17,584 nucleotides of DNA, from assembly GCA_002751075.1 (NCBI GenBank), contig NAOQ01000441.1:19551-37134 (forward strand). The letters are read 5' to 3'. Both the position numbers and the translations under genes were made by a program. Source of the DNA: Ichthyophonus hoferi. Taxonomy: Eukaryota; Opisthokonta; Ichthyosporea; Ichthyophonida; Ichthyophonidae. The notes beneath the pieces are model-generated. The model was not told where the DNA came from. It was given only the letters and a program-made list of their open reading frames with translations, and did no database searches. Below, in pieces: positions 1 through 9,938 of this stretch. Each line of letters begins with the position of its first letter. Position 1 is the stretch's first letter.

Positions 1-433
1 AGACGATATAAACTATATATATCCTTTTGCATATTCCTATTCATCCATCGTGTATAATGCATTTATCTGGCTCAACAATTGCGTGTATCACACTAACAGC
101 TACCAACCCAAGTTCAAAGTTTAAACCTATATAAACATTGAGTCAACAGACTTGGATGGTGATGTGGTATATACCCTGGCTAGATCGAGGTCTTATAAAT
201 CTATCTTAAAACAGAGGATAACATAAAAAACAAAAATATCATACAGTATAATATAATATGATGCAATACAAGAGTATACAATACCCTAAAATACCATATC
301 ATGCCATCCCATACAACACAATACAAATCAAAGCAATGCAACACCATAAAATACAATACTATACATTATATTTAAATGAATGTAGTTAGGGTTATGCAGG
401 TTACACATCCTCCGGCCCAATAGGGTGACTCTA
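1..433. other. Non-coding AT-rich stretch with degenerate pentamer tract
   Basis: No open frame with coding character was found here. Positions about 240-360 are a degenerate run of ATACC, ATACA and ATATC-like pentamers. The region lies downstream of the last exon assigned to the RRM-R3H gene. A further 3' exon between about 330 and 430 (frames containing CNLHNPNYIHL) cannot be excluded but has no support beyond being open. Confidence 0.4.
240..360. repeat. Degenerate ATACC/ATACA pentanucleotide tract
   Basis: Repeated units such as ATACA, ATACC and ATATC recur with a spacing near five bases, heavily mutated. It belongs to the same style of pentamer repeat seen inside introns further right. 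Confidence 0.5.
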
Positions 434-3400
434 TTAATATATATATATAATAACCAATGAATAAGAATACCTTTTCCATATACGGTGAGTCGAAGGGCTT
501 CCCTCCATACAGGATATGACATCAACACTACGAGATAGACCAAAGCCTAGCCCAGTCCTCGATCCTTTCCTGAGGGAGAGAGTGGGGGTAAGATATTATT
601 AGTGTGTATTTGATATAAAATGATATGCTTGCTGAATATTTTGGATAGTATAGTATAGCATATAGTATAGTATAGTATAGTATTGTATAATATAAGGTAT
701 AGTGTAATAAAATATAACATAGTATAGTAGACAGCACTCACCTTGACTTATAGCTCTGACTCATCCGACTCTCAAAATCACCTGCCATTCATGAGCCTAG
801 TCAGTATGCACCTCGTAAAAATACATTGTAGCCGAGAAGAGTAAAACATCACACTTTAAGCCCATTTACCATCATTGGCCCATTAAAAAAGAAATCCTTC
901 ATGATTTAAATATAAATTCATATTTTTTTAAAACATCAATTATTCAAAGATGTTTTACAAAGTCACCCATGCAAGCATATGCTTAAATCCCACTCCCCTC
1001 CTAAAGCCCGTCCGTAGTCGCCCCTGACCTCTGACCACTAAGCTAGGTATACTTATACTATGTCATACGTTCACTGCTATCCAAGAGACAGTTACATCTC
1101 TATAAACAGAACAGCGATGCTCTTGCCCAACCCTATTATCTACTATTTATTGGTCAATATAAACACATCCTTGGTGCAGATCAACACAGAGACATGTTAT
1201 TAACTCCCCCTCTCCGCCATTCCCCCAGTCATGATAGTATCTTACCAAGACTATTTCCCGTGCTCTCTGAGAGGGACCCCTTGGGACTGTTAACACCCTG
1301 TACCCACGACCAATAGAATCGTTAGTATGTATAGGCGATATATGCAATCGGATGACTAAAAGAAAGAACCAATACCATGCTCATGATAAGAGAAGAAATC
1401 ATAGATTACTTGTACTGAACATATAGCAAGACGCAGCCAATAAAAGGTATGATAGAGGGGTGAGCCCCAATCATTTTCATATTAAAGAGACGGGAAGTCA
1501 GTCAACAACCACGTGTAAACACTAGATAATAGTAGCTGATAGGTGAGTCAAGAATGGGTTGCCAAGTTACCTTGTCTTTGCGCTTTATCTGAATGGCTCC
1601 TGATGATGTCCCTTCCTTCCTGTGGGCCAATCAAAGTCAGAGAGAAAGATTAGGAGAAAGCGCCAAATAAACTAAAACATGGTGCTTTTCTCCTCCAATC
1701 ATCTATCGCCATTAATCATATATATCCAATCCCTGTTTCCCTACCCATATCTACAACGTTATTCCATCATTCCCTCTAGATAGTGCCTCCAGCCTCTCTT
1801 CTATTTGTGTAGAGTCATACATGGCATACATATATCCACGTAATTATTATACCCGCAACCAATAACAACAGGCAATGCCACATTACAGACAAATGATTTA
1901 AGAGCAATAACAAGAGAGAAAGCAAAGCCCACTTTTTAGTTAGACGACGGGACGAGTAACTGCTATCACCAAAGGAACTGCTATAGGAGGTACTATGACT
2001 ATGGTCTACATTGAGAGATACATTGGCTCGCTTGGCCTTGCTGGCTTTGCTCCTATGGTAGGTATATGGTAGGTATGGTATGGGACGGTTAGAGGGTACA
2101 TATTATAGATATTAGATAGAGGTAGAGCAGATAGTATAGATATTATATAGAGGAAGAGGAATGCATATGTTCATGCATGAAACTGTGCTGTGATAGGTTA
2201 GTAGTTACCTTGATTTGTGGCTTTGGCTCATTTGAGATTCCATGCTATTCTCAACAACTGTCACCCACCAATCAATACTCCCGGTTAAACCATATATATG
2301 TTGTATTTATATCAGCTCATTCATTCAACTATTCATGCGAGGTTGGTCTATCCTATCAATCTCATTATAATTCCATATATATATTCCTACCTGGACTGGT
2401 GCCATTGCTGTCTGGAAGAGAGGAAGAGATCTCGCTGGTGTCCTGTGCCCAAGGCTATTAGGTTTAATGTGATAATATATATATAATAAAGTATAATGGC
2501 GAGGGACAATGGAAGAAAGAAAGAACAAAAGGCATTAGGAAGATGGAACAGAGCTAGAAAAAGAGAAGGGAGGGGGCCACTAAATAACATATTATGCCAT
2601 ATCCTACCATATCATATCATATCACATCCTACTATATCATACCATATTATATTATAAAATACAATCATGCTCTTTCTTACCTTGCCACTTCTGACCTTAA
2701 TATTAATAGCCTTAGATTTGGCTTTGTCGTCATCTGGACTGGCTCTAAATACAGTAATGTACCTCTCCTCTCCCTCCCCCTGTATATAATCACCACAGTT
2801 ACATGCTAGCACTGAATAGATTAACGATCCACCCCATCCTTATTACCCAATAGTATAGCTATAAGCTGTATCATTCACCATGTAATCATTGGATGAGACT
2901 GAAGGATGAAGTTGTATGACCTTCATTGATTGGCTAGTCAGGAATGTGAAGATATTCAATATAAGAAACATGATTAATAAATAATACACCAATAAATAGT
3001 GACGGTTACTATTATAAAGGAGGACGACCATGCAATTGAGACTCAGACAAATAATGCCTTTAATAATTAAGTATAATATTCAACATCTTGTCTACCTCAA
3101 ATCTTTAATCTCCGGGTAAACACCAAACTATGAGTCAATGATATGCAGCCAATGAATGAATGTACATATATAGTCATGTGCTGTATCTGTATCTGCATGT
3201 GCCTTAAATTCTTAACTTTCAAGGTACACCTCTAGAGAGAGAAGGGTTGCATAATATACAAATGTTGCTATCCGAGGTGGATAACCATAGATAAGCCTTT
3301 CCATAAAAGATGTGTATATGCCTGAGGGCTAGAAGTGCTAGATGAATAGGTAAATGCACCCAACAGTACACAACAGACTATCGGTACCTTTCCCTGAAGG

Positions 3401-6400
3401 CTATCATATGCTACCCCTCTATGCAACATATAACATATATATACCGCATATGCCCTAGGCCTTACCTGACTACGGTGCACAAATTTCATTTTACGGGCCT
3501 CCTGATGAACGTATCTACGATGTTCAGAAGTATAAGTGGTAGGGAAGGATACCTCCTGGAGTTCGGGCTACAAGAAAAAGGGATTGTTAGTATACCGTTA
3601 ATGGTAATTCTTGATTGGATGGTTAAATTGGTCCACTGCTACTACCCAGTCATGTATCTTTTATTCAAGGTCAGATATAATAGATAATCAATGGAAAGGA
3701 AAACATACATATACAGACACGCATAGATATACAACTTTTTTTTTCAAGGTATGTAAGTCTCCTTGTTTAACAGAGGAGATGGCCCACACAAATACCGAGA
3801 ATAGAAATTGAAAATAACGTTCAAAACAATGAACATATAATAATCAAAGTAGTATTGGTTAGGCCTGGAATTGTGCTGTTGGCTGACCATAATATATAAG
3901 ATATATGGGATGAGGAAAGAGAAAAAGATATAAGATAAAAATATAATATCTAATAGAAATAGTGCTTGAACGGCAAGTACACATGATATATAACCAATAG
4001 GCCACCACCTACATCGTCCTTTAAGCGGGTCAGTTCGTTTTTAATATGTTCAGCAATGTCTGCCTCCACCTCTATCTCTGTAGGCAACAAGGGTTAATTT
4101 CTCTCGCTCATATCACTACTAGTGCATGCAGTCTATGTATGGTCCTATGTCAGGTGTGACCAAGAAGAAAGGGCCATGCCATATGGGAGGGTACGCAAGC
4201 AAACAATAATATAAGAATGTTTGGTAGGAGAGAAAGAAAAGAAAAAAAAGAAAAAGAAAGAATCTGAATGAAAATGAGAATGAGAGAGGTCAAACAGAAA
4301 AATCGGAAAAATGACAATGCTAAAATTGTATCGGGGGAAGCAGCGCAATAAAAAGTCAAACAATGTATCTAGATCTAATGGTATAATATAGGAGTATGCA
4401 TACACCACAGGAGAGAGTATATTCATGTGTAGGTATATGTATATATTATGTGCGGTGGTATAGTATAATATAGTACAGTATACTATACTATACTATAACG
4501 TACGTGCAATTATACCCACATATAAGCATACGTATAAAAATGTATAAATATGAATGTACATGCAACCACAAGTACAAGTATACTGCTCTAAGTGTATGCC
4601 AGAGATAAACATAACTTCTATCATATGTGTATAGGATATATGGTAGTATAGAGTATATATGGTAGTATATAGTATGGATGATAGTATATATATGTACCTA
4701 TTCCCTTAATCTTGCTCCCACCATGTCGTTTAAACTCTACCCTCAACTTCCTCCCGTGAACATCCAATCCTTGCAACAGCTCCATTGCTGTCTCAGCCTG
4801 CAGAGACAGTTAAGATTGGTCAGTTTATAGCCTATAATTAATTACACCAATCAAGCCACCAAATTATAATGACATAATTACCATCTGCCCTGCTTATGTT
4901 TGTATGCACCCATTCCTTGGTCTAGTTATATGCCAGTGAGATGCATGTGAGGCCAGCACACCCCCTATACATCTATATATATGTACCATTAAAAGCACTC
5001 ATGCTTCCAGTATGTACACGCACATGCCATTCTATGATAAATATAGCCATATAGCATCCGAATCGTATCCTGTGCATATGTATCTATATATATATATATA
5101 TATATATCTCTCTAGGGGCCTATCTCTGTGATGTTTACGCCTCTCTTACCGATTCAATTGTCTTATATATTGCAAAAGCCATTCCACGGAACTTATGGTT
5201 GCCGTCTACATGATAGTGCACTGATTGGGGTACAACCACACCCGTCCCAGCCTGTCCAATCATCAAACGGTTAGCAAGGTATAATGATTTCCATTCACTA
5301 TAAGTCAGAATATTAGAGCCATCTGGTATCACAGAACCAATAAGGTCTAGAAGGCTACAAGGTCAGTGAGACGCGATTCAATAGAAGTAACTTTAGCCAT
5401 AGGACTGGTTAATAGCAGTAAGGTAATCGTGATTTTCAAACCTCTCATAATGGTAATAACAACAAAGAAATAAGCTACACCTTTCGGCCCAGTTCTGATT
5501 CGATAGTAATTAATAGATTAAAAACAATAATGTAAACACAAGGGATATGAGAACATGGTATAAAATGATTGGTATAATAGGACAAGAAAAATCGTTATAG
5601 ACCAATGTCAGGTGATGTGAAGATGGTTGGTATGATCTGGTTGATTATCTTAATATGGCACCTTTCACATTAAAAGGCAGGATGTAAAAAGGTGACATGA
5701 TAAGATTGGGGGAATAAAACATTGATCAAGTGCAGATAACCGAAAAAGACAAGAGTATATGTAAAAATATGTAGTGGAAGATAAGGTATAGCCATAAACA
5801 TAGAAAGATAGCATGTCGAGTAAAACACAAGTAACACCTACAATCAGCTCCATAAACTCCTTATTCCGGACATTAAATGGAATGTTTTTCACCACTAGTA
5901 CGTGATGTTTGGAATCATCATCTATATCACCTGGCAGGACATTATCCAGCTGATCGGCTCTCTATAGTAGAGAACAGATATTAGTATATATATATATGTG
6001 TGTATGTATGTATGTATGTCTGTGTCTGTATGGTATAAAGCTCATTCTGCAGCGAACTAAGACAACAATCCATTAAGAAATTAGAAAAAAGAAATGATTG
6101 CGACCCAGCTTGCTTGACTCCAATGGGATATAAGAAAAAGAGGTTTGATATAAAGGAGTTGATTGTGTACGTGTATAATTGAAGGTATATGAGAAGAGAG
6201 AGAAAAAGGGTGGGGTAGGGGGGTGTAGAACTAACACGGGGTACAAACAATTAAGAGGTAGGAACTGGTCAGGTGACTATAGATAGCCCTGAGACATAGA
6301 TATACATAGATATAAAAATAGATAGAGATGGAAGATATTATTATCAAAATAAAGTGTAGGTGTTTATACATGGGATCAACTTTAAGCTCCAATAAGAGGG

Positions 6401-7901
6401 GAGACAAGGATGCTTGAAGGGCCAAGCATGAACCAAGAGATCTAGAAACATAGTTGACAGGTGGAAAGGAGTGTGCTTATATATAGAAGGTGGCACCTAC
6501 ACAAGATATGCCATCCATCATCGATCGATTTGGTGCGCTTTTAGCCAATCCCGCCACAGGGGTGATGTCACTCCTGATCCTCCATGACTTAGTGGTATCC
6601 CGGCTGATAAATAATATAAGTAATTAACATATGTGGGTCTAGTCTCCTGTTGTCTTGCAATACAATAGGGGAAAGGGGGAGTGAGGGAGAGCCCCAAGGG
6701 GGTATAGACAGGATAGCAGATAGACAGGCGGTAGGTATATATGTATATGTATATTTATCTGTATATAATAATGGTATTTACACCACGCCTCGTGTATGTA
6801 CACTACAAACATCCACTCGTAGTATGTACCTTTAGCTCACCTTCCCCTGTTCACACATACACCAAATATAAGAACACACTATATATGCACACTATACATA
6901 CTCAACATAATTCAAGCTTATCATACCTACGGGGAGGTGATATATCACCGAGATCCTTGCAAGCCTCAACATCTTGTTGTGTTAAGGGCGGGCTATCAAT
7001 ATTTTTCCCAGCATCTAGTAGTATAAACAATAAATAAGGTCAGTATAAAAACATAGGGAAACATACAGTGGGTGATATTGTAAGGCTCTTTATGTTTATC
7101 GGGTAAAATAAATATATAATTTTCAGGCGGACTTTAAACATGTATAATTCATTTGCATATAAGAGACAGGGAATATATATTCATATGACCTAGTAGAAAC
7201 GACCTTGGTAATTAGCCTGGAAAGAAAAAAGAAAAAAAGACCTTGTGCACATATGACCACCAGACAAACACGGTGACATACTGCATATAGCTATAAACAC
7301 AACCACATAGTAACTATTTCTTGTTATTATATACATATGAACCTTTAGAGGTGGAAATTGGTGTTATTACGTGCAATGCAAAGGTCCTGAGGGTGCTTAT
7401 GTATGCCCTTTTCTGAAAGTATACTATTACACTCAACACTGTTAGTGAGATTACTAATACTATTAAGGACCACAACCACTGCCACCAATACCTGCATTAC
7501 TTCCATCACAACCTAACCGCTAAGCTCAGACACTTACACTTGTTTATCTTTTACAGATCAAATCTAATGTTACAAATTATTATTAGGAATTCTTTAAACT
7601 GGTAAAAAATAAATAAATAAACATACCACATAAAAATAAAATAGAAAAGAATGTTGAGTATATATGATAGTAAGGAACTTGAAGTGTTCTTTTATCAAAT
7701 ACAAAACGTAGTATTATTACCCCAAGTAATACCCTACTACTAAGATGTGAATATATCTCTATGGGGGTAGAAAGGGCTGGGCTGTCACCTACCCTCTAAG
7801 CTCAGGTCAGATAGATCAGGGGTTGTTGTGCTTATTACAGGCTCATTAATGATAGGGATGGCAGGTGTGTCCTCATCAAAAGCAAAAATTTCATCAGCCA
7901 T
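434..7901 (-). CDS. RRM + R3H RNA-binding protein, Pin4/Cip-like, about 16 exons
   Basis: Spliced gene read from ATG at 7901 (context AACATGG). Exons, in order: 7901-7793, 7014-6927, 6603-6501, 5961-5842, 5251-5150, 4797-4698, 4077-4013, 3567-3466, 2779-2681, 2454-2391, 2257-2209, 2052 to about 1970, about 1611-1571, 1297-1246, 781-742, 569 to about 434. Reading phases agree at every junction; donors are mostly GTAGGT or GTAAG. The predicted product is about 450 residues. It has an acidic N-terminus (MADEIFAFDED), an RRM at about 120-198 (RNP2 VVKNIPF, RNP1 FRGMAFAIY) and an R3H domain at about 210-275. The C-terminal half is Ser/Lys-rich with several SQ dipeptides. Known family: fungal Pin4/Mdt1 and Cip1/Cip2 are RRM proteins of post-transcriptional and stress or checkpoint control. 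Inferred role: cytoplasmic mRNA binding. Least certain: the end of the 2052 exon, the start of the 1611 exon and the last exon. Extra exons in the 779-base first intron cannot be excluded. Confidence 0.8.
644..692. repeat. (TATAG)n pentanucleotide microsatellite
   Basis: Plus strand shows GGATAGTATAGTATAG, then TATAGTATAGTATAGTATAG with one slipped unit. It lies in the intron between exons 781-742 and 569-434 of the RRM-R3H gene. Confidence 0.85.
1815..2052 (-). other. Exon with possible read-through hydrophobic tail
   Basis: The exon beginning at 2052 (CTACCATAG acceptor, phase 2) encodes SKASKAKRANVSLNVDHSHS and continues through SSRRLTKK. No strong donor is obvious: GTGATA at 1969 gives the phase needed for the next exon, and GTGGGC near 1932 is weaker. 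Without splicing, the frame stays open to a TGA at 1817-1815 and adds a very hydrophobic stretch (WALLSLLLLLLNHLSV, then LLLLVAGIIITWIY), which would be membrane-spanning. The tract is T-rich on the coding strand, so this may be only the translation of an intron polypyrimidine run. Confidence 0.35.
2593..2660. repeat. Degenerate CATAT/CCTAC pentamer tract
   Basis: Intronic run of CATAT, CATCC, TACCA and TATAT units with a five-base period between exons 2779-2681 and 2454-2391. Confidence 0.6.
2681..4077 (-). other. R3H-encoding exons (three exons)
   Basis: Exons 4077-4013 (phase 1 to 0), 3567-3466 (0 to 0) and 2779-2681 (0 to 0) encode an R3H domain downstream of the RRM. The lead-in helix is ADIAEHIKNELTRLKDD. 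The next exon holds FPTTYTSEHRRYVHQEARKM, which contains the defining Arg-x-x-x-His pair (Arg of HRRYVH, roughly residues 246 and 250). The third exon completes it with GEGEERYITVFR directly after HRSQ, the usual G-x-G-x-x-R ending of an R3H fold. R3H domains bind single-stranded nucleic acid. The last exon runs on into a charged linker, DDDKAKSKAINIKVRSGK, which is also the first segment of the internal duplication. Confidence 0.87.
4456..4497. repeat. (TATAG)/(TATAC) pentamer tract
   Basis: GGTATAGTATAATATAGTAC runs into GTATACTATACTATACTATA, so the two halves are partly complementary and could fold. It lies in the intron between exons 4797-4698 and 4077-4013. Confidence 0.7.
4624..4692. 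repeat. ATATGGTAGTATA imperfect repeat
   Basis: The unit ATATGGTAGTATA(G) occurs at least twice, with further GTATATATAT-like units, directly downstream of the last RRM exon's donor. Confidence 0.5.
4698..5961 (-). other. RRM-encoding exons (three exons)
   Basis: Three exons encode one RNA recognition motif. Exon 5961-5842 (phase 0 to 0, 40 codons) carries beta-1/RNP2, HVLVVKNIPFN. Exon 5251-5150 (phase 0 to 0, 34 codons) begins after a GCTAAC branch site and CAG acceptor and carries RNP1, KFRGMAFAIY. Exon 4797-4698 (phase 0 to 1) ends the fold with GLDVHGRKLRVEFKR. The pattern VHYHVDGNHKFRGMAFA, with a short beta-hairpin before RNP1, and the closing GRKLRVE(F/Y)K(R/K) are what I know from Pin4/Cip-type RRMs. 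The aromatic and basic positions expected for RNA contact are present, so the domain looks functional. Confidence 0.88.
5085..5107. repeat. (TA)n microsatellite
   Basis: About 11 TA units in the intron between the second and third RRM exons. Confidence 0.9.
5996..6032. repeat. (TATG)n / TG-rich microsatellite
   Basis: TGTGTGTATGTATGTATGTA followed by TCTGTGTCTGTATGG, in the intron just upstream (gene sense) of the first RRM exon. Confidence 0.85.
7371..7412 (-). other. Possible 42-base cassette exon in intron 1
   Basis: Within the first intron of the RRM-R3H gene, minus strand, a CTTTCAG acceptor precedes 42 open bases followed by a GTAATA donor. Entry and exit are both phase 1, which matches the flanking exons. 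Inclusion would insert 14 residues (about KGIHKHPQDLCIA) in frame between SLE and AGKNID; skipping also leaves the frame intact. The region is short and could be chance, so it is given as an alternative exon only. Confidence 0.25.
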
Positions 7902-8607
7902 GTTAACAATATATTTTTCTGCAGTATTAGCACTGTGGTATATTGCGTTATTGATAAAAGGTGGTATACTGTATACTGTATAAATAGACAGACTGCAATA
8001 ACCTTATATGGAGGTATAAAATTGATATAAAAAATCTATCCCTCACTGTGGAAAAACAGTATAATATAATAACAATTGATGAAAATGTATTAAAACTAAA
8101 AAGGACTATTAGCGTCCAAGTATACCTATGATCCAAACCTTAAGGTATTAGAGAATGGTAACCAGGTAGCAATGTTTGGGAAGCTGTTTATGTTTTACAT
8201 TTTCAGTTTCAAAATCTGCAGTTAAATACGGTGAATTTATAAAATGATATATAGCATACCATATAATAGTTTAGATTTTCTCAGCTTTTCTAGTGGGTAA
8301 ATAATAGAATCACCTATTGCAACAACAAATTAACATGAAATCCAATTATTTCCCATACACGTTGAAAATATTGGTTCTACTTGGTAAAACCTGAACTTAA
8401 AACCATACATTGATTGGCTACTCTATTTGGTAGGACCGGGCCGGAATGTGTTGCTCAAGTTCTAAAACACAATGGACGATAATTAAGACAATTAAGACAG
8501 TGTATAATATTCTTTTTATTGGATAGTAATGTATTTAAATTGAAACCCCTTATATTATTAGCTTTAAATCACTCATAGTGCAGTTTTTTTGTCAAAGGCC
8601 AATAAAA

Positions 8608-8697
8608 AAGACGGACACTAATTACTTCGTCTCTCTTGGTGATAAATTCGTAATATTTTTCTAATGTGGATGTGCTATTTCTTTTTAAGTCCGTCTT
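8608..8697. other. Inverted repeat AAGACGGAC ... GTCCGTCTT
   Basis: Perfect 9-base arms at 8608-8616 and 8689-8697, separated by 72 bases. No target duplication flanks it. It may be chance. Confidence 0.3.
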
Positions 8698-8845
8698 GCG
8701 ATGTTGTTTTACATTTTAATTTAGTCAAACATAGGTCGCCCAGCGCCGGACTCGAAAAGAAAAGTTATCAATGTAAAATAAATACTCTGATTGGCCTAGA
8801 TACTTGGTTCAAAAACCCGGCAACCCATCCCATATATGATATTGT

Positions 8846-8968
8846 TTAATCAAATAATAAATCCAAAGTTTTGGGTGTGTTACGAGCGGCTTCGTATTTG
8901 ATGGCGTCGGCTATTATAGGTGTATGTGAGGCATTTGGGGATACCGCATATGCTCGGGTATGCGGGGG
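8846..8968 (-). other. GC-richer open island, possible orphan exon
   Basis: On the minus strand, a TTATAG acceptor-like site is followed by 40 open codons ending in TAA, including YAVSPNASHTPIIADAIK and YEAARNTPKTLDLLFD. The plus strand of the same stretch is also open (RAASYLMASAIIGVCEAF). The island is noticeably richer in CpG than its flanks. No partner exon was found on either strand, so it could be a relic, a small gene part or chance. Confidence 0.18.
8944..8965. other. Inverted repeat, CCGCATA/TATGCGG
   Basis: CCGCATA at 8944-8950, an 8-base loop, and TATGCGG at 8959-8965 form a perfect 7-base-pair hairpin inside the CpG-rich island. Confidence 0.5.
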
Positions 8969-9938
8969 CTATAATTCGTTGTTTCCATTACTTTTCTGAG
9001 TCTTGTATTTTGTAGTTGCATGCTGTAATGGAGCTGATCATAAGGATCCTTATTGGCTAATACAATTCCCAGAAGATCATTTGACCCATTATAATTGTCT
9101 AATCTTATTTCAATCCAATACTATTATGTCTTCGTTGGCTTGTTAGCTAATTACCCTCTGAATGTAAGTGCTCATAACGTGATAATGTTGTGCAATTAAC
9201 TAATACGGGATCGACCATTGCATGACCCGCTTGTTATCATTGGCCGAACTACATGGTCATTCGGTGCAAATGGTCTTGCAACATATATCTTCTTTATGTG
9301 TTAAGTATAAATGAGAGTTTAGGGATGTAAAGTCAACTCGACCACTAGTGATTCAAATTATAGTGTAGACCTAATATAATGATCATAGATTTAGCTCCTA
9401 CTTTTCTTATTGGACAGCCATTAAAATAATATTTTGTTATTGCGATGAATGTAGAACGAATACCTTTGTAACAATGTATATGTGTACATATATATTCTGG
9501 CAGCAGATGCATGTGTAGAAAAATGTCAAGTTGCAACACACTGGGAAGTAAAGCTCAACATTATCAATCACAACGATAGCCTAAAGCCAGAATAAAAAAC
9601 AACAAAATGAAATATTAATAAATACGTGTACAAGCATAAACGACAATAAGCCAATGAACTCAATTTACCTGACAAGAAATATTGTTGAACTAATATAATA
9701 TACTAGAGTGCAGCAAAGCACTTCAACCATGCCAACGCCGTAAAATAAGTTTCAAGTTTAAATCGAAAATGATGATATTTATATAAATCAACCACTGAAC
9801 TGTAAAACATTATCAATGTACGAGCATCCTGAGTATTCGCTACTGAGTCTTCTCATATTTCAGAAAAAGAAAACATAATAAAACTTCCTGGAGTAAGTTC
9901 ACTACCTCTCATATTAACCATAACACCATATGCCACGA

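Larger units (their letters stand above)
742..2779 (-). repeat. Tandemly duplicated exon block in the C-terminal half
   Basis: Two successive sets of exons encode similar peptides with identical intron phases. Copy 1 is the end of exon 2779-2681, then 2454-2391, 2257-2209 and 2052-. Copy 2 is exon 1611-1571, then 1297-1246, 781-742 and 569-. The matches are KAINIKVRSGK with GAIQIKRKDK; SLPDSNGTSP with SLSESTGNSL; ESQMSQSHKSR with ESRMSQSYKSR. The corresponding introns interrupt at phase 0, phase 1 and phase 2 in both copies. Many codons differ synonymously (for example ATGAGCCAAAGC against ATGAGTCAGAGC), so this is old protein-level similarity rather than a recent DNA copy. Inference: an ancestral segmental duplication of one repeat unit including its introns. 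Confidence 0.65.
7902..9938. other. Intergenic region between gene 2 (3' end) and gene 1 (5' end)
   Basis: About 2 kb with no supported gene. Near gene 1 it holds the palindromic CAGTATACAGTATACC (minus strand, about 7960-7980) and TATTTATACAG, a possible TATA-like element. Three ATTGGCC/ATTGGCT motifs on the plus strand (about 8412, 8790 and 9053) read as CCAAT boxes in gene 1's orientation. A CpG-richer patch occurs at about 8735-8760 and another at 8880-8970. The rest is AT-rich with short open frames only. Promoter assignments are inference. Confidence 0.4.

Noticed and set aside
240-692. CRISPR-like spacing of repeats
   Set aside because: Units are five bases long, degenerate and without spacers, so this is a microsatellite.
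1052-1246. Exon candidates near 1050-970 as the gene's C-terminus (frames with VVRGQGRLRTGF or VRGDYGRAL)
   Set aside because: The exon at 781-742 also fits phase 1 and matches an upstream exon of the same gene, so it was preferred.
4145-4426. Minus-strand frames of 69-93 codons rich in Phe, Ser and Leu
   Set aside because: They translate a pyrimidine run inside an intron of the RRM-R3H gene; similar runs at 11895-12104 and 12382-12636 were treated the same way.
6370-6460. Minus-strand open stretch (ALQASLSPLLLELKVDP) as an exon between the N-terminal exons and the RRM
   Set aside because: The exon ending at 6501 joins the RRM exon at 5961 directly in phase 0, and no good donor follows this stretch.
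8735-8762. tRNA B-box-like GGACTCGAA on the CpG-rich patch
   Set aside because: The arms do not pair into a T-stem and no cloverleaf or A-box lies at the right distance.
8664-8849. Plus-strand frame of 61 codons
   Set aside because: No similarity, mixed composition, no regulatory or splice context, and a length expected by chance in AT-rich DNA.
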